Shown: positions 26,391 through 38,389 of the stretch, one piece after another
Numbering within the stretch: position 1 is the stretch's first letter
Layout: each line of letters begins with the position of its first letter
Assembly (NCBI GenBank): GCA_033439265.1
Contig: JAVTVX010000031.1
Span: 17,714,001 to 17,778,000, forward strand
Reading direction: 5' to 3'
DNA length: 64,000 bases
Source of the DNA: Dillenia suffruticosa
Lineage: Eukaryota; Streptophyta; Magnoliopsida; Dilleniales; Dilleniaceae
Notes under the pieces: generated by a model
The model's database searches: none
What the model was told of the DNA's origin: nothing
Seen by the model: the letters and a program-made list of their open reading frames with translations, nothing else
Translations under genes and position numbers: made by a program

Positions 26391-26879
26391 AATTGAAGAA
26401 ACTCAAGATTTGAACAAACTGTCCTTAAATGAGTTAAGAAGAAAATTGATGTCATACAAAATTGAAATTTTCCATGCTACTGAAACAGAAAGTAAGAAAA
26501 TATCAATAGCTTTCATAGCAAAAGAAAATGATGATTCAGATGATGAAGAAGACACTAATCAAGAGCTAAATATGCTTACAAAAAGACTCAGCCGTGTCTT
26601 TAAAAAGAAAGGTAAAAAATTTTTCACTTCTAAAAATTCTAGCAACTCACGAAAGCTTAATTTATGTGCAAGAAAAGTCAACAAAGAAAAGCAGCAGAAG
26701 AATGAAGTAATTTGCTATAAATGTAAGAAACCAGGTTACATAAAATATGAGTGTTCTATTTTGATGCAAAAGATCGAAATTTTCAAAAAGAAAGGAAAAG
26801 CAATATTGGCCACGTTGAGTGATTCAAAGGAGAAAAATTCAGATTCAGAAAATTCTGAAATCTCTGAGGAATTCAATCT

Positions 26880-27308
26880 TTGTTTGATGGCAATGCTCAG
26901 GTGAATTTTGAAATACACCTGGTTTATTCCTCCAAGGATATTTCTAAAAATTACAAACTGCCGGAAATTATTTCAAATCTTATGAATACAAATATGGTCT
27001 TAGAAAATGAAAAGGATATGATTAGGCAAACAAATTTTTTATTTAGCTCAGAGTTAGAAACCGTTAGATCTAAAAATATAGATTTGAAAAATAAAATTAA
27101 AGTTCTTAAAAATAGAGTTGAAAATTTATCAAAATCTATAGAAAACACGTTTAAAAAATTTCATGAAAATGATGAAAAATTGTCAAAAATTATTTTCAAT
27201 CAAAGAATAGATTTTTCAAAAAATGGTTTGGGATATGAGAAAGATTCACAAATTACAACAAAAACTAACAAATCTATTTTTGTTAAAACTGTAGAAAAAT
27301 CAGATTAA
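26880..27308 (+). pseudogene. Copia gag C-terminal/coiled-coil remnant
   Basis: An open stretch of 142 codons in a new frame after the zinc-knuckle part. It is Lys/Glu/Asn-rich with heptad-like spacing of Leu/Ile (about residues 45-85), consistent with the coiled-coil end of a SIRE-type gag. The frame change relative to the zinc knuckle shows decay. Confidence 0.5.
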
Positions 27309-27539
27309 ATATTTACAGACCGCAGAAAATTAGTATAGAAACATCCATAGAGGAACCCATAGAGGATATTACGAAAAAGCAAAATTTTAGAAAAAATTCA
27401 GAATTGAATTTAAGTATAAAAAACCAATATTTGTACAGAAAAATTAAAAATATAATTTTAATACAAACTTATTTTCTAAGGAATTCAAACTTGTTTAGAT
27501 TCCTAAGAACATATGATACTTTTCTTTATTGTGCAGGAA

Positions 27540-28760
27540 CAATAGACTATAGTGAAAGGAAAATAATATGTTGATAGCAGATGTTCAAGACATATGACTG
27601 GAGGTGACTCATTGTTCACAAAGTTTGAAAGAAAAGATCATGGAATTGTGATATTTGGATATAACAAAAAAGGAAAAATCATTGGAAATGGCAATGTCGG
27701 TATAAATTCTACTATCATAAAAATGTGTTATTTGTTGAAAAATTGATACATAATTGATTAAGTATTAATCAATTGTATGATTTAGAGTATGATGTGCTAT
27801 TTAAAAGAGATAAATGCATTGTGATAGTGAGACACATGAACAAATTTTTGAAGGAATTAGTTAGGAAATGTAATATAGTAGATTCAATAATCTTTTTAGA
27901 TAATTTAAAAGAAAATTGTTTAATGACCTTTAATAATGATATTTTTGTATGACATAAGAAATTAGATCATATAAATTTTAAACAATTAGAAAAATTTTCT
28001 AAAGAAAAGTTCGTTAAAGGAATTTCAGAAATTTCATTGAAAGAATATATAAATTATAGTGTTTGCTCCTTGAATAAACAAGTAAAAATATCTTTTTTAA
28101 AAAAATCATATTTTCACATGTACACCTTTAGAAATGCTACATATGAATTTATTTGGATCTGTTAGAAACCTCTGTTTTGATTAAATAAATATAGATTAGT
28201 TATTGTAGATAATTTTTCAAAATTCATTTGGATTTTATCTCTAGCAAATAAAAATGAAAATTTTGAGACATTTAAAATCTATACAAAGAAAATCTAAGAT
28301 GAAAAAAGTTTAAAAATAGTTAGTTTGAGAATGGACCATAATAGAGAATTTGATAATTTAGAATTTTTAGAATATTGTAATAAACAGTGAATAAGTCAAA
28401 AATTTTCGAAACCATACACATCACATCAAAATGGGATAGTTGAACATAAAATTAGGACTATTCAAGAAATGAATAGAACTATGTTGAATGATAGTGATAT
28501 ATGAAAATATTTTTGAACAAAATCCGCTTCTACTGTATGTTACATAATTAATAGAGTCTACATTATACATATGACAAATAAAACCCCTATGAAAATTTTA
28601 GAGGTAGAAAAACTAATATTTCAATATATTTTCATACATTTGGGTGCACATTTTATTTTGAAAATTAATCTAAACATCCGAGATAAATTTGATGAAAAAG
28701 CAATTGAACGAATTTTTCTAGATTATTCTTTAAATAGTAAGGTAAGTAGAGTTTTCAATA
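27540..28760 (+). pseudogene. Copia protease and integrase remnant
   Basis: The protease active-site motif lies at 27567-27584 and reads DSR instead of DSG (Asp codon at 27573), followed by the usual CSRHMTG. The integrase zinc-binding region at about 27950-28090 keeps both His, but one Cys is replaced by Tyr. The catalytic core is recognisable: VDNFSKFIW (28204-28233), then MDHNREF (28331-28351), then QNGIVEHK (28427-28450), representing the D,D,E positions. Several in-frame stops make it non-functional. Confidence 0.8.
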
Positions 28761-28999
28761 AATAGTTTAGAATGGTAAGAGAAACAATTAATGTTAAATT
28801 CTATGAAAAAAAATTTCAAAAAATAGAAATTGAAAATAATAATATTATACAACATGAATTCCCCCTTGAAAAGGATAATACCAAAAAAGATATACAAGAT
28901 GTCATAAAAAAATGAAATAAGAGAGGAAATTGTTATAAATTGATATAATAGAATATGTAAGTGAAGGAATAAGAACAACATCAAGCTATAAAAACATAG

Positions 29000-29765
29000 A
29001 AAATCAATTTGTATTCATATTTAGTCTAGAACCAAAAAATATAGAAGAAGCCATAGAAGATGAGAGTTGGATAGATACTATACAGGAAGAATTAAATCAA
29101 TTTAAAATGAACAATGTTTGGATTTTAATACCCAAACCAAAAGATGAAAAAATTATAGGAACAAAATGAGTTTTTAGGAATAAATTAGATAAAAATGGAA
29201 ATGTTGTTAGAAATAAATCTAGATTAGTTGTTAAACGATATTCACAAGAGGAAGAAATTAACTATGATGAGACTTTTACACCGTTTGCTATATTAAAAAC
29301 AATTAGACTATTTTTAGTTTTTTCATATTTTAAAATTTTTAAATTATACTAAATAGATATTAAAAGTGTATTTTTAAATAGCTATATAAAAGAATAAGTA
29401 TATGTTAGTCAATTCTTAGATTTGAGAAATATAACAAAGAAGTTCACGTTTATAAATTACAAAAAGTCTTGTATGATATAAAATAAGTATTTATGGTATG
29501 ATATAAAAAATTAAGTGAATATATTATGAAAAATAATTTTACAAATGGAAATGTAAACATTACTTTATTTATCAAATATGTTAATGATGATATTCTTGTT
29601 GTGTAAATATATATTGATGATATTATGGTTGGCTCTACTAATGAATATTTGTGTGATGATTTTAGTAGAATTATGAAAAGTGAGTTTGAAATGTTAATGA
29701 TGGGTGAATTGAATTTTTTTTTAGAATTACAAATTAAACAATCTCCCTAAAGAATTTTTATAATC
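29000..29765 (+). pseudogene. Copia reverse transcriptase remnant
   Basis: A run of fragments recognisable as Copia RT: the region just upstream of 'NNVWILIPKP', 'KSRLVVKRYSQ', 'YDETFTPFAI' and the catalytic YIDD at about 29611-29622 with 'IMVGS' after it. Stop codons occur at conserved Trp and Glu positions. No intact domain remains. Confidence 0.8.
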
Positions 29766-29879
29766 CAAAAAATATATATAAGAGAATTAATTAAAAAATT
29801 TGATATGAAAAATTCAAAACATGTTAATACACATGTTTATTTCTATTGAATTAGATCTAGATAAAAAAAGGAAAAGATA

Positions 29880-30520
29880 TAAGTGAAAAACTTTATACAA
29901 ATATGATAGGATATTTGTTATATTTGACTAGTTCACATCCTGATATTTTGTTTAGTATGTGTTTGTGTGGTAGATTTCAAAGAAAATTGAAAGAATCTCA
30001 TCTTAGAGCCACAAAGAGAATTTTAAAGTATATTAAAAATACTAATAATTTAGAAATTTGGTATCAAAAAATTCAAATTTTGAATTAAGTAAATATTCCG
30101 ATACGACTATGCCGGATGTAAAATTGACCGAAAAAGTATCTTGACTACTTGTCAATTTTTAGGAGATAGACTTATAAGTTAGGTATTTAAAAAATGAAAT
30201 TCACTTATCTTATCAATGGTCGAATCGAAATATGTCTCAATAAGAAATTATTGTGTCAAAATTTTGTAGTTAAAACAATAATTTAGAGATTATAAGTTAA
30301 ATTATAAGAATATTGTGATAAAATGTGATAATACGAGTACTATTTGTCTTATCAAAAATCCAATAAATCATTCAACATCCAAACATATAAAGATTAGACA
30401 TCACATTATTAGAGATTATGTTATTAATGAAAATGTGGTTATGGAATATATTGATACTAAAAATTAACTTGTAGACATTTTTCTCCATCCCTTAGATAGA
30501 GAGATGTTTAAAAATATTAG
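29880..30520 (+). pseudogene. Copia RNase H remnant
   Basis: Begins with the conserved 'MIGYLLYLT' and 'ATKRILKYIK' segments (open 29903-30088) and ends near 30470-30510 with the 'KHIKIRHHIIRDY' and 'VDIF' segments, as in Copia RNase H. Frameshifts and stops lie between them. Confidence 0.8.
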
Positions 30521-30929
30521 AAATAAAATTGAGGTATATTTTTCATTTTAAAATAAAAAAAAAAGAACATCAGGAAAACATTTTAGAAATTCCGCAATCA
30601 CTTTCAAAGAATGAAAACCACACTATATAGAGTTTGCTGTAATTCCCAAATCTTCTATGTCAATTTCTAAGAATATCTCTATGTCCTGCACTTAAACTTG
30701 ATGAAATTTATGTGTTATTTCTTTGTGTAATGTTTATTATATTTTCTTTTTGTCGAAACAAAAGGAAGGAGAATAACGACAAATAAAAAATAATAAAAAA
30801 TACACATTAAGGGAAGAAAACTTAAATGTTAATAAATTCATAAATTAAGGGAAAGTTTGAAAATTTGTATTTTTGATCTTTTTGAGTGTTTATTTTTTAT
30901 GATTTTATTGTCTTAAAAAATGAGAAAAA

Positions 30930-32627
30930 TGTTAGGGAAATTATTGTTTTCTCTGGGATTTAATGATAACAAAAGCTTTCATATTATTTTAACATTTTTA
31001 TCAAGTGTACAAATTAAATTTCATTTGAAAATTCACATAAAAGTTGTCCATAAAAATTGTTATAAAGGATGCCATAAAGGCAAATTATCTTAGACCATAG
31101 AGACTGTAATGGAGGCAGAATTTTGTTCTTTTTATTAGTTGAAGATCCAATTTAGCAATCTAAATATAGATTTGATACTACATTTAATTCAAAAATATGT
31201 TCAGATACACATTTCAAAAATTCAAGAACTGAAGATCAAATTTTGGATGAGAAATTTCAAAGTCCAGAAAGATACAAAATTTTCTGAAAAAGGTAACATG
31301 ATCATTTGCACATATTCAATCCATTATATCTCTTTGGGTGATCACATTTTCAAATTTGGAAATTACAAATTAAAGAAGGTGTGTAGAGCTGTAAATTTAA
31401 ATATTTACAATATTAAAAGCTTGAGAATAAGTTGGAGAAAATTGTGAATGAAGTTGATTGGCCACTCAATCTTACCAAGCAAGAGGTATGGTTAGAAGCT
31501 AATATTTTTGGAAAGATTTTGAATTTTCAACAAGTTTTATCGACTAGAAAAATTCAAATTAGATTTTATAAATGTCAAGAGTGAAATTCAAATTTCTCAA
31601 GAAATTAAGAGAAAGTCTAGCCTACAAATTAGGATATCCTTTAGAAAAGTTATCGATTTTTGGGTAGTAATTCTGTTCTATCATAGCAAATTTTTAAAAA
31701 TTAAAAATTTAAGTGAGAGTTTATAAATGTTAAAAGTAAAATTTAAACTTAAAATTTGAATTTTTACAATTGGTGTATTTGAAGAAATCATGAGAGATTT
31801 TTGGGCAATAAATTAAAAAGTTACTATCATTTTACAATAGTAAAAGTTTACTGGGGAATCAATTTTGGAAATATATATCTTGAATGATGGTAACAAGTTT
31901 TGAAAATATTCTTATGGGAATAAAAGACTGATATATAGAGAATATACAACAATTTTTATAGGTTTTCAGCATTTCTTGAGTAAGATATTTATTCTATTAG
32001 TTAGCTACTTGAATAGGCCAAATTGTATCATGTACTTGGTCTTGTGAGGCAATTTGGTGATTGTTTCTCTATTGAATGAAGCCTTTTCATGCTAAGAAAG
32101 ATCAGAAGTCAATAGCCCTTGAGTTGTATTTTGTAACTTGGTATCATAGTTAAAAACTAGTAAATTGTTAGATCCTGACTTGCTGGGTCGAAGAGTGGAC
32201 GTAGACACAAAACCAAAACACTATAAAATCGGATTTATCTCTTTATCCTTATTTTTATTTTCTACTACATATATTTAGAATGAGTATAGAATTATTTTAG
32301 ATTTAAATGAATTATGAATTATTTTCCACTATAAATTGGATTTGTCTTTCTAACTTTACTTTTTTTTTCTAGTGCATATGTTTAGAATGAGTAAAGAGCG
32401 AATCTTGATACCACGGTTGAGTAAGGAGAAGGTTACATACATATACATCCACCTTCCCCCTATTTCATACTAAGTTAGGAAGCACTTTATACACTGGGTG
32501 AACCCTTTTATATTATTAAAATGAGTATATAATTATTTTAAATTAAAGTGGAGTTACATTAAATTTTTAAAAATCAATAAAAAATAAGCAATTTAATCCA
32601 TTTCTTGATTGTCACAAGAACCGACAA
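30930..32627 (+). repeat. Copia 3' LTR, enlarged by duplication and SINE insertion
   Basis: Aligns with the 5' LTR but is 235 bp longer. A stretch of about 100 bp (around 32221-32310) is repeated (around 32325-32393), and a 126-bp SINE-like insert follows. Confidence 0.88.
32394..32519 (+). mobile_element. 5'-truncated SINE-like insert in the 3' LTR
   Basis: Flanked by the 8-bp repeat AATGAGTA at 32386-32393 and 32520-32527. The body ('aaggttacatacata', 'caccttccccc', 'cactgggtgaaccctttta') resembles the 3' half of widespread plant Au/TS-type SINEs. No box A or box B remains, so it is 5'-truncated or diverged. Confidence 0.6.
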
Positions 32628-32632
32628 TTGTA

Positions 32633-35420
32633 ATTTCTCAACTAAAAAACAATACTAAGATTTTATATTTGTATGTTAAACTTGTTTGTAATAGGAATTT
32701 GGTTAATCTTCACAATTGGATGGCATTGTTAAGATATTTGGACGATTCCTAGGTCAATCGTTTCTTCTCATCCTTTGGTCAGCAAGTCCTTAATTGTATG
32801 AAAACACTTTCAATACACTTTCTTGTTGGGAAATTTGAGACACTGCATATGAAAATATTGCTTAAGTTCCTTATCTCATGTACGAAAAAATTAACTCGAT
32901 AGAATTAAAAGAAGGTTTATACCTTTAGTGTCCTAATGGGACCCAAATTACTATCATCAAATCACAATCATGGGTTCAATACTCTGGATTAGATAATATA
33001 TCATTTGTGAAAGTTCATCTACACAATTGAATTAGAAAGGGCACACCGAAATGTTAGGAACGATGGGAGGATTAGAATTTTATTTAGTCAAACTTTTTCA
33101 ATATAATTTTTTTTTTTTAATTTAAAATTTAAAATTTAATTTAAAAAATTAATATTTTATGTTATTGGAGTAATTGTTCGTTCAAAAAATTAAATATTTT
33201 ATAACAAAGTACGGATCCTTATAATCTTATCCAAAGAGAATAGTAAACCATCAAATCACGATTATTGAAGACAGCTTGGTAACGACAGCTCGCTAGTGTT
33301 CAAGAGTCTGATTAAGGCATCCTGCTTTCGGTGCATCTCAACAGAAGATGACCAAAAAGAGTGTAACCGTGTCAATGTCAGCGCATCTAAGGAGGAGGAC
33401 CCCAAGTGATTCCTTGTTTGTGTGTGGCCCAATTAGTTTCCTCATTGTATCACTATAGGGGCATTTAAATTTGGGTCGACCAATGGCTCTTCATAGGCCC
33501 CAGTGTACTATTGAAGCTTGACCAGGGAATTGGTTCAGGTTTTATGCATAACAAGTGGGTAGTTGAGGCTGATCACACCAAAAGGTACAGGTGGGCAGTT
33601 GGGGGCATTTACTTCTCATATCTCGATGGATCGTCATTAATAGCCGCCAACAACTCAGAAATGAGGACATCCATGGGAAATGGCAGAATTCATGCACAGG
33701 CACTCACTCTAACTTGTAGCTAAGAAATTCGGATTTTTAAATATGAAATATTAGACTTTTGGTGTGCATTTGTATTTTTCATCAGGTCTTCTGTGTCCCT
33801 TTATTTTCTGTTCTTCTCTATCGTGCTCCTCCACATTCATTATAACAAAAAGAAAAATGAAAAAAACATATATCATTTATTTTGTGCATGAAAAAGGGTA
33901 GAGTAGAAGGAGAAAGACTTTTGGAGGGTATCTATCTTAAAGCTCTTATCAGCAAGAGGTTGTTTTAAATCTAAAAATTTATCAAATATTGTAGTCATTT
34001 ATTAAAAATTTTATAGTATTTTTTTTTGGTTCTTGTGGAGAAATTTTGTAAATGAAATAAGATAAAATTTTATAATATATAATAATAATACAACTAATGA
34101 GTTATAATTCAACTCACACCATTCACCGTCTCTTAGACATCTGGAAGAGTCTCTCCGTATTTCACATACAAAATTTCTTCCTAAAAAAACATGACACATG
34201 TAAGAATTTGTAAAATTTTACAAAGTATAGAGGCCCCAAACAAGACCTAAGTGTTAACTATTATACAGGCTATTCGAAGAGAGAGCAAGAAAAGCTTAAA
34301 TCACTTTTTTCAAAAAAAAAAAAAAAAAGAAAAACAAAACATTGGCAGCTGCCTTCCCATCCTTCCCTGACTATTACTAGGCTATATTTATTTCAGATTG
34401 TCTGTTGGAAGCCATGCATTTGCAAGAAGGTTTGGGTGGTCACTAAACATACCATGTGAGCTCAGATAGGAGAAATTCCAAGAACAAATGTTACATGATA
34501 TCCTAGTTGACAAAATTTCATGTCTATCCCACCTTACACAAAATAAGAAGCCGACATTCATAATCAAAGAGACGCGGATCTTCTACCCCATTCAGGGTCT
34601 CTTCTTCAACCTCTTTAATCATTTTCATTTGCAAACCAATTTTAGGTAATTTTTTTTATCTATTGTTATAAACTAAATTTTATTATAATTAAAATGATAC
34701 CCAAATATAAGATGGAAACAAATCTTTTCGTGTTGTTATGATAAAATCATAATAAGGTTATTTAAAATTGCACTATTTTGTACCATTTTTTATGGTTCTT
34801 ACAAATTAAATTTTTGATTTCGGTTTTGAGATTTTTTAAAATTTTAAATTCCAAAAATTAACAAACAGAACTAAACATTGGCTCAGTCGCTCTAATCCGA
34901 AGAATGGATCAAAAAAAATTTTCGATTTTGATTCCATTCTACAAGGTTTAGTTCGGTATGGATTTGTATCGATTTGAATTTTGATATGAACTTGCCATGC
35001 ACATTCTCTTCTAACACATGGAGATTGGAGAACATGAATTTTGGAGGTAATTAAGGAATACAACTGCTTGACAAAGTTTTGTCATATTATTGTATTAATA
35101 TCCTCTATTATTTTTATGGAAGTTTCTCACCTTATTGGGGTAAAGATTTAAATTTTTCACAGAATATTGTATTAAGATAGCAATTTCGTAGATGAATTTA
35201 ATATGTACAAAATGCTCGTTATAAGTTTGGCAACATGTGTAATGATCCCACTCATTTCCTTCCATACATCTAGTATTGCTTGGTTGAAAATGGTACTTAT
35301 AAAGAACTGGATGGAAAATATAATTTTTAAGCAATTAAAATTTTCAAAATTTCTCTATCTTTTTCTTCCAGTTGCTCTATACAAAGCCCTTGCCGATACC
35401 ATCTATTTAGTCGCATAAAT
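32633..35420. other. intergenic, Copia element to SPH cluster
   Basis: No gene is supported. The only distinct part is a GC-richer block at about 33280-33725 with one 70-codon open frame (33511-33723) that I do not recognise. From about 35100 the sequence matches the promoter-proximal block of other SPH copies ('gaatttaat..gtacaaa..gct' and 'ggttgaaaatggta'). Confidence 0.55.
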
Positions 35421-35586
35421 ATGGCAAAAATTTGTCTCATTTCACATGTTTTGTTCGTTGTGCTATGCATGATTCGCACAAAAGAGTCAAAGTCAATCAT
35501 ACGCATTTGAAGAGAAAGAACTCTTCAACCATATTGGGTGTACGTGACTAATGCATTAAGCACTCACCCTCACTTTTTCAGTAATT
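35421..35586 (+). pseudogene. S-protein homolog, truncated pseudogene (SPH-A)
   Basis: ATG plus a signal-peptide region like those of SPH-F and SPH-G (MAKI.LIS...), then a frameshift and stop after about 29 codons. In a second frame the next conserved strand survives (YWVYVTNALS). The homology ends there, before the first conserved Cys. Upstream it keeps the SPH promoter block, but the TATATAAAG of the working copies is TATACAAAG here (35378-35386). Confidence 0.75.
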
Positions 35587-36289
35587 GAGTACTGATGTTT
35601 AAATATTCGATTAATTTAATTTGAATAACTATGAATCCTTTTTAAGAACTAACACTCCCGACACCTATGTTTCTATTTTCAAAATCCAAATACAAAATAT
35701 TGGTTAAAGAAATTCTCAGTGCACCACTATTAGACTCACATGTAATTGGTAACACTTCTCTTTTATACATTTGGTGTTACATGATCCAAAAACCCATTTA
35801 GTACACAGCATGAGCCCAAGGCCCAATGAACATAATATACTAAGACCTCTCAAAACGCGTATACACATGGGATGTGCCCCTTCTCTCTTGGCACCTAACA
35901 ACCAAATCCTTTTTGCTAACCACTTGATTGGCCCTCAAACCTTCTCGGTATTTAATATTTGATTAGTTTGAAGAAATATTTGTAAAATACAAGAATGATA
36001 TCTCGTAACAAGAAAGAAAATTTTTGAACCCTTTTTGATAAGGAAAATAGTTCCCTTACGATCTAAAACTTCCTTTAACAGGTAATATTTCGAATCTCTT
36101 AAAGACTTCGTTTGATTACCATAATCTCGAAATATTTTTATAAAAAAATTAAGATTTTAACGCTTCAAATGCATACAGAACTCACCCCAAAGACTATATA
36201 TACATCCTTTATTTAGCCAGTCAGGTAAATCCTCACACTTTCAGAACTTACATATAGCACACAAAAGCATAATAGAGCTCTCTTTCAAT

Positions 36290-36452
36290 CTATTTCTTTT
36301 TTTTCAAAAACCACTTTTTAACTTGGGTCGGAGTTTCTCCTATCAAAGCACCCTCCGGTGGTTTTTTGTAGGTCTCATTAAGGTCGACAGACAACCAACA
36401 ACTTGTTTGAGTTAACAGAGCTATCTCGTGTGGAGTTAGGCCCTCCTCCAAC
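36290..36452 (-). other. unrecognised 60-codon open stretch abutting SPH-B
   Basis: An open - strand frame (36472-36290) rich in charged residues, which begins inside SPH-B homology. It does not match SPH and I do not recognise it. It sits exactly where the N-terminal half of SPH-B should be, so it may be inserted sequence. Coding status is doubtful. Confidence 0.25.
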
Positions 36453-36705
36453 AACATTCGTCGCCAATCCAAAGATGATAATAATCTCCGGGAGCATCAC
36501 CTAAAAAAAGATGAACAATTTACGTGACGTTTTCATACGAATTTTTGGCAAAATATGTTATTTTTCTGTTACTTTAAATGGCAAGCTAAATACAAAAGTT
36601 TCAACGTTTTTACTCATTGCGACGAGAGCTAATCAAAGATCACCGGCCATTGCAGCCGGCCGGAGCAATGACAACAAGGAGTGGAATAAAGGATACGATC
36701 AGTGA
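36453..36705 (+). pseudogene. S-protein homolog pseudogene, C-terminal part only (SPH-B)
   Basis: Starts at the IR-x-QSKDD strand and continues through HLKKDEQF, FWQNMLFFCYFKW and KSFNVF to a terminal TGA. The first conserved Cys is Arg. There is an in-frame TGA after EQFT and another stop after about 70 codons, and the NCYW segment is scrambled. The signal peptide and first strand are missing, replaced by unrelated sequence. Confidence 0.75.
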
Positions 36706-37892
36706 AGTTGAACATGACGAGTTTTCTTACCCAAAAAAAAAAAAAGGAACATGACAAGAGTTTTATTTAGAGAATATTTATGCGAGTCGAATGAATAAAT
36801 TATTATGCTAATAAAGTTTCCTATTAACTTTCTCTTAAGTGTAACATGTAGCCAAATTGATTCAATATTTAAATACTAATATCTTTTAAATAACATCTCG
36901 AGTCTAATTTTGTGTACGGTGAAAATAGATACCGGAAAAGTTTTACCTATTGAGAACCCAATTCAACTCGAACTGAATTTAGTTGAATCCAATATAATTA
37001 CCGAATACCAACAGTTTATTAAAAAAAAGTGTAATATCTATTGAAATTTATTTATCCCGTCCATTTGTGAAAAATAAATAAATAAATAAATAAATAATCA
37101 AATCATAGCAATGAATTGCAAAAAAAAATTACTCCAAAAAGCTCATGTTTTTTCATTTGCACTTTAAGGTCTCATTATTTTCTTACCAATATTAGATAAT
37201 ATTTTTAATCTATCATTCTAACTTAAACTTTTTTATAATTACAATGATATTTAGCATAAAATAAAAATAAATCTTTTTATGTCTTGTTACAATAAAATCT
37301 CAAAAAAAAGGAAAATTATTACAAACATATAAAATTAAAATTCGAGAGGTTCATGGTTGATTTTCCTAAATATATATAATATTTATTTATTTGTGTGTGT
37401 GTGTGTTAAAATTTGTGAGGTCCATGGTTGATTTTCTTAAATATATATATAATATTTATTTTTATGTGTTGTTATATGTGTTCTTAGAGAGAAAAATGTT
37501 ATCATGAATTTGAATTCAAAGGGTATACACAATGGAAATGTCATAAACATTTGGTTAAGAGAATCGACTGAGAAAGAAGAATATTTAAGAATGGTAGCTT
37601 GTAGGCAAATTAAATTTGTGTCCAAAATACCATATTAGATTGCTAATCTTTGGATGATCCTTTTTATATTTTCATTGATGGTGTGTCCAAATGGGTCTAC
37701 TCTAAGCTTCTTGAAAAAAAAAATAATAATAAATTTATTTTTTGACTAATTTCCTTTGAGATTTTACTATAACAAAGAATTAAAATAAGATCTGTTTTCA
37801 TTTCATATTTTTTTATCTTTTCAATTATAAGAAAATTTATATTAAAATAATAAAATTAAAGATGTTATCTAAAATTAGTAAGAAAATGATAA

Positions 37893-37928
<36 letters not shown>

Positions 37929-38321
37929 ATGTTTGTATTTTCTCGAGTCTTTATGGAATGCACAAATTTGAGATACATATATGGTATGCAATTAATTAAT
38001 TTGTTAAGAAATAATAACTACAACACCAATAAACTCTGCCTTAATCCCAATATTTGAGATTGACCATTTGAAAGCCAAATTAGAGGTGATTAAAAAAATA
38101 ATAAAATAAATAAATAAATAAAGATACTGATTTTTATGGAAATTTCTCATTTAAATATTTTACTAGATATTATATTAAGATACTGATTTCATGATAAATA
38201 TTTTCCTTCCATCCATTAAATATAGCTCGATAGAAATGGTATTTTCTTGAATTTTTGGTAGATATTAATACCATTTTAGGCAATTAAAATTTTCAACTTT
38301 CCTTTCTTTTTTCAATTTCTC

Positions 38322-38330
38322 TATATAAAG
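38322..38330 (+). promoter_or_regulatory. TATA box of SPH-C
   Basis: TATATAAAG, 60 bases before the ATG at 38390, in the same position as in the intact paralogs. Confidence 0.6.
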
Positions 38331-38389
38331 CCACAACTTTTGGCCCAAAAAAAAAAAAAAAAATACAATTCCATTCTATAGCATAATCA

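Larger units (their letters stand above)
25140..26904 (+). pseudogene. Copia gag remnant, split by a CACTA element
   Basis: Part 1 (about 25150-25612) encodes a decayed Copia capsid-like region with internal stops. The 778-bp CACTA element interrupts it, and it resumes at 26394 in the frame expected if the insert and one target copy are ignored. The longest open part is 26410-26904. A CCHC zinc knuckle at 26713-26754 keeps the three Cys but has Tyr where His should be, which would weaken RNA binding. An acidic, Ser-rich tail follows. Confidence 0.8.
23622..32627 (+). mobile_element. degenerate Ty1/Copia LTR retrotransposon, probably SIRE-like
   Basis: A complete but dead element of about 9.0 kb including nested inserts. 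Both ends start TGTTAG and finish ACA. The 5-bp duplication ATTGT sits at 23617-23621 and 32628-32632, fixing the borders. A primer-binding site follows the 5' LTR. The order gag, protease, integrase, RT, RNase H is that of Copia. The gag end with an acidic 'EFNLCLMAM' stretch recalls the SIRE lineage. All domains carry stops or frameshifts. The LTRs differ at about 9 of 71 positions in one stretch I compared, so the insertion is old. A CACTA element in gag and a SINE-like insert in the 3' LTR came later. Confidence 0.92.
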
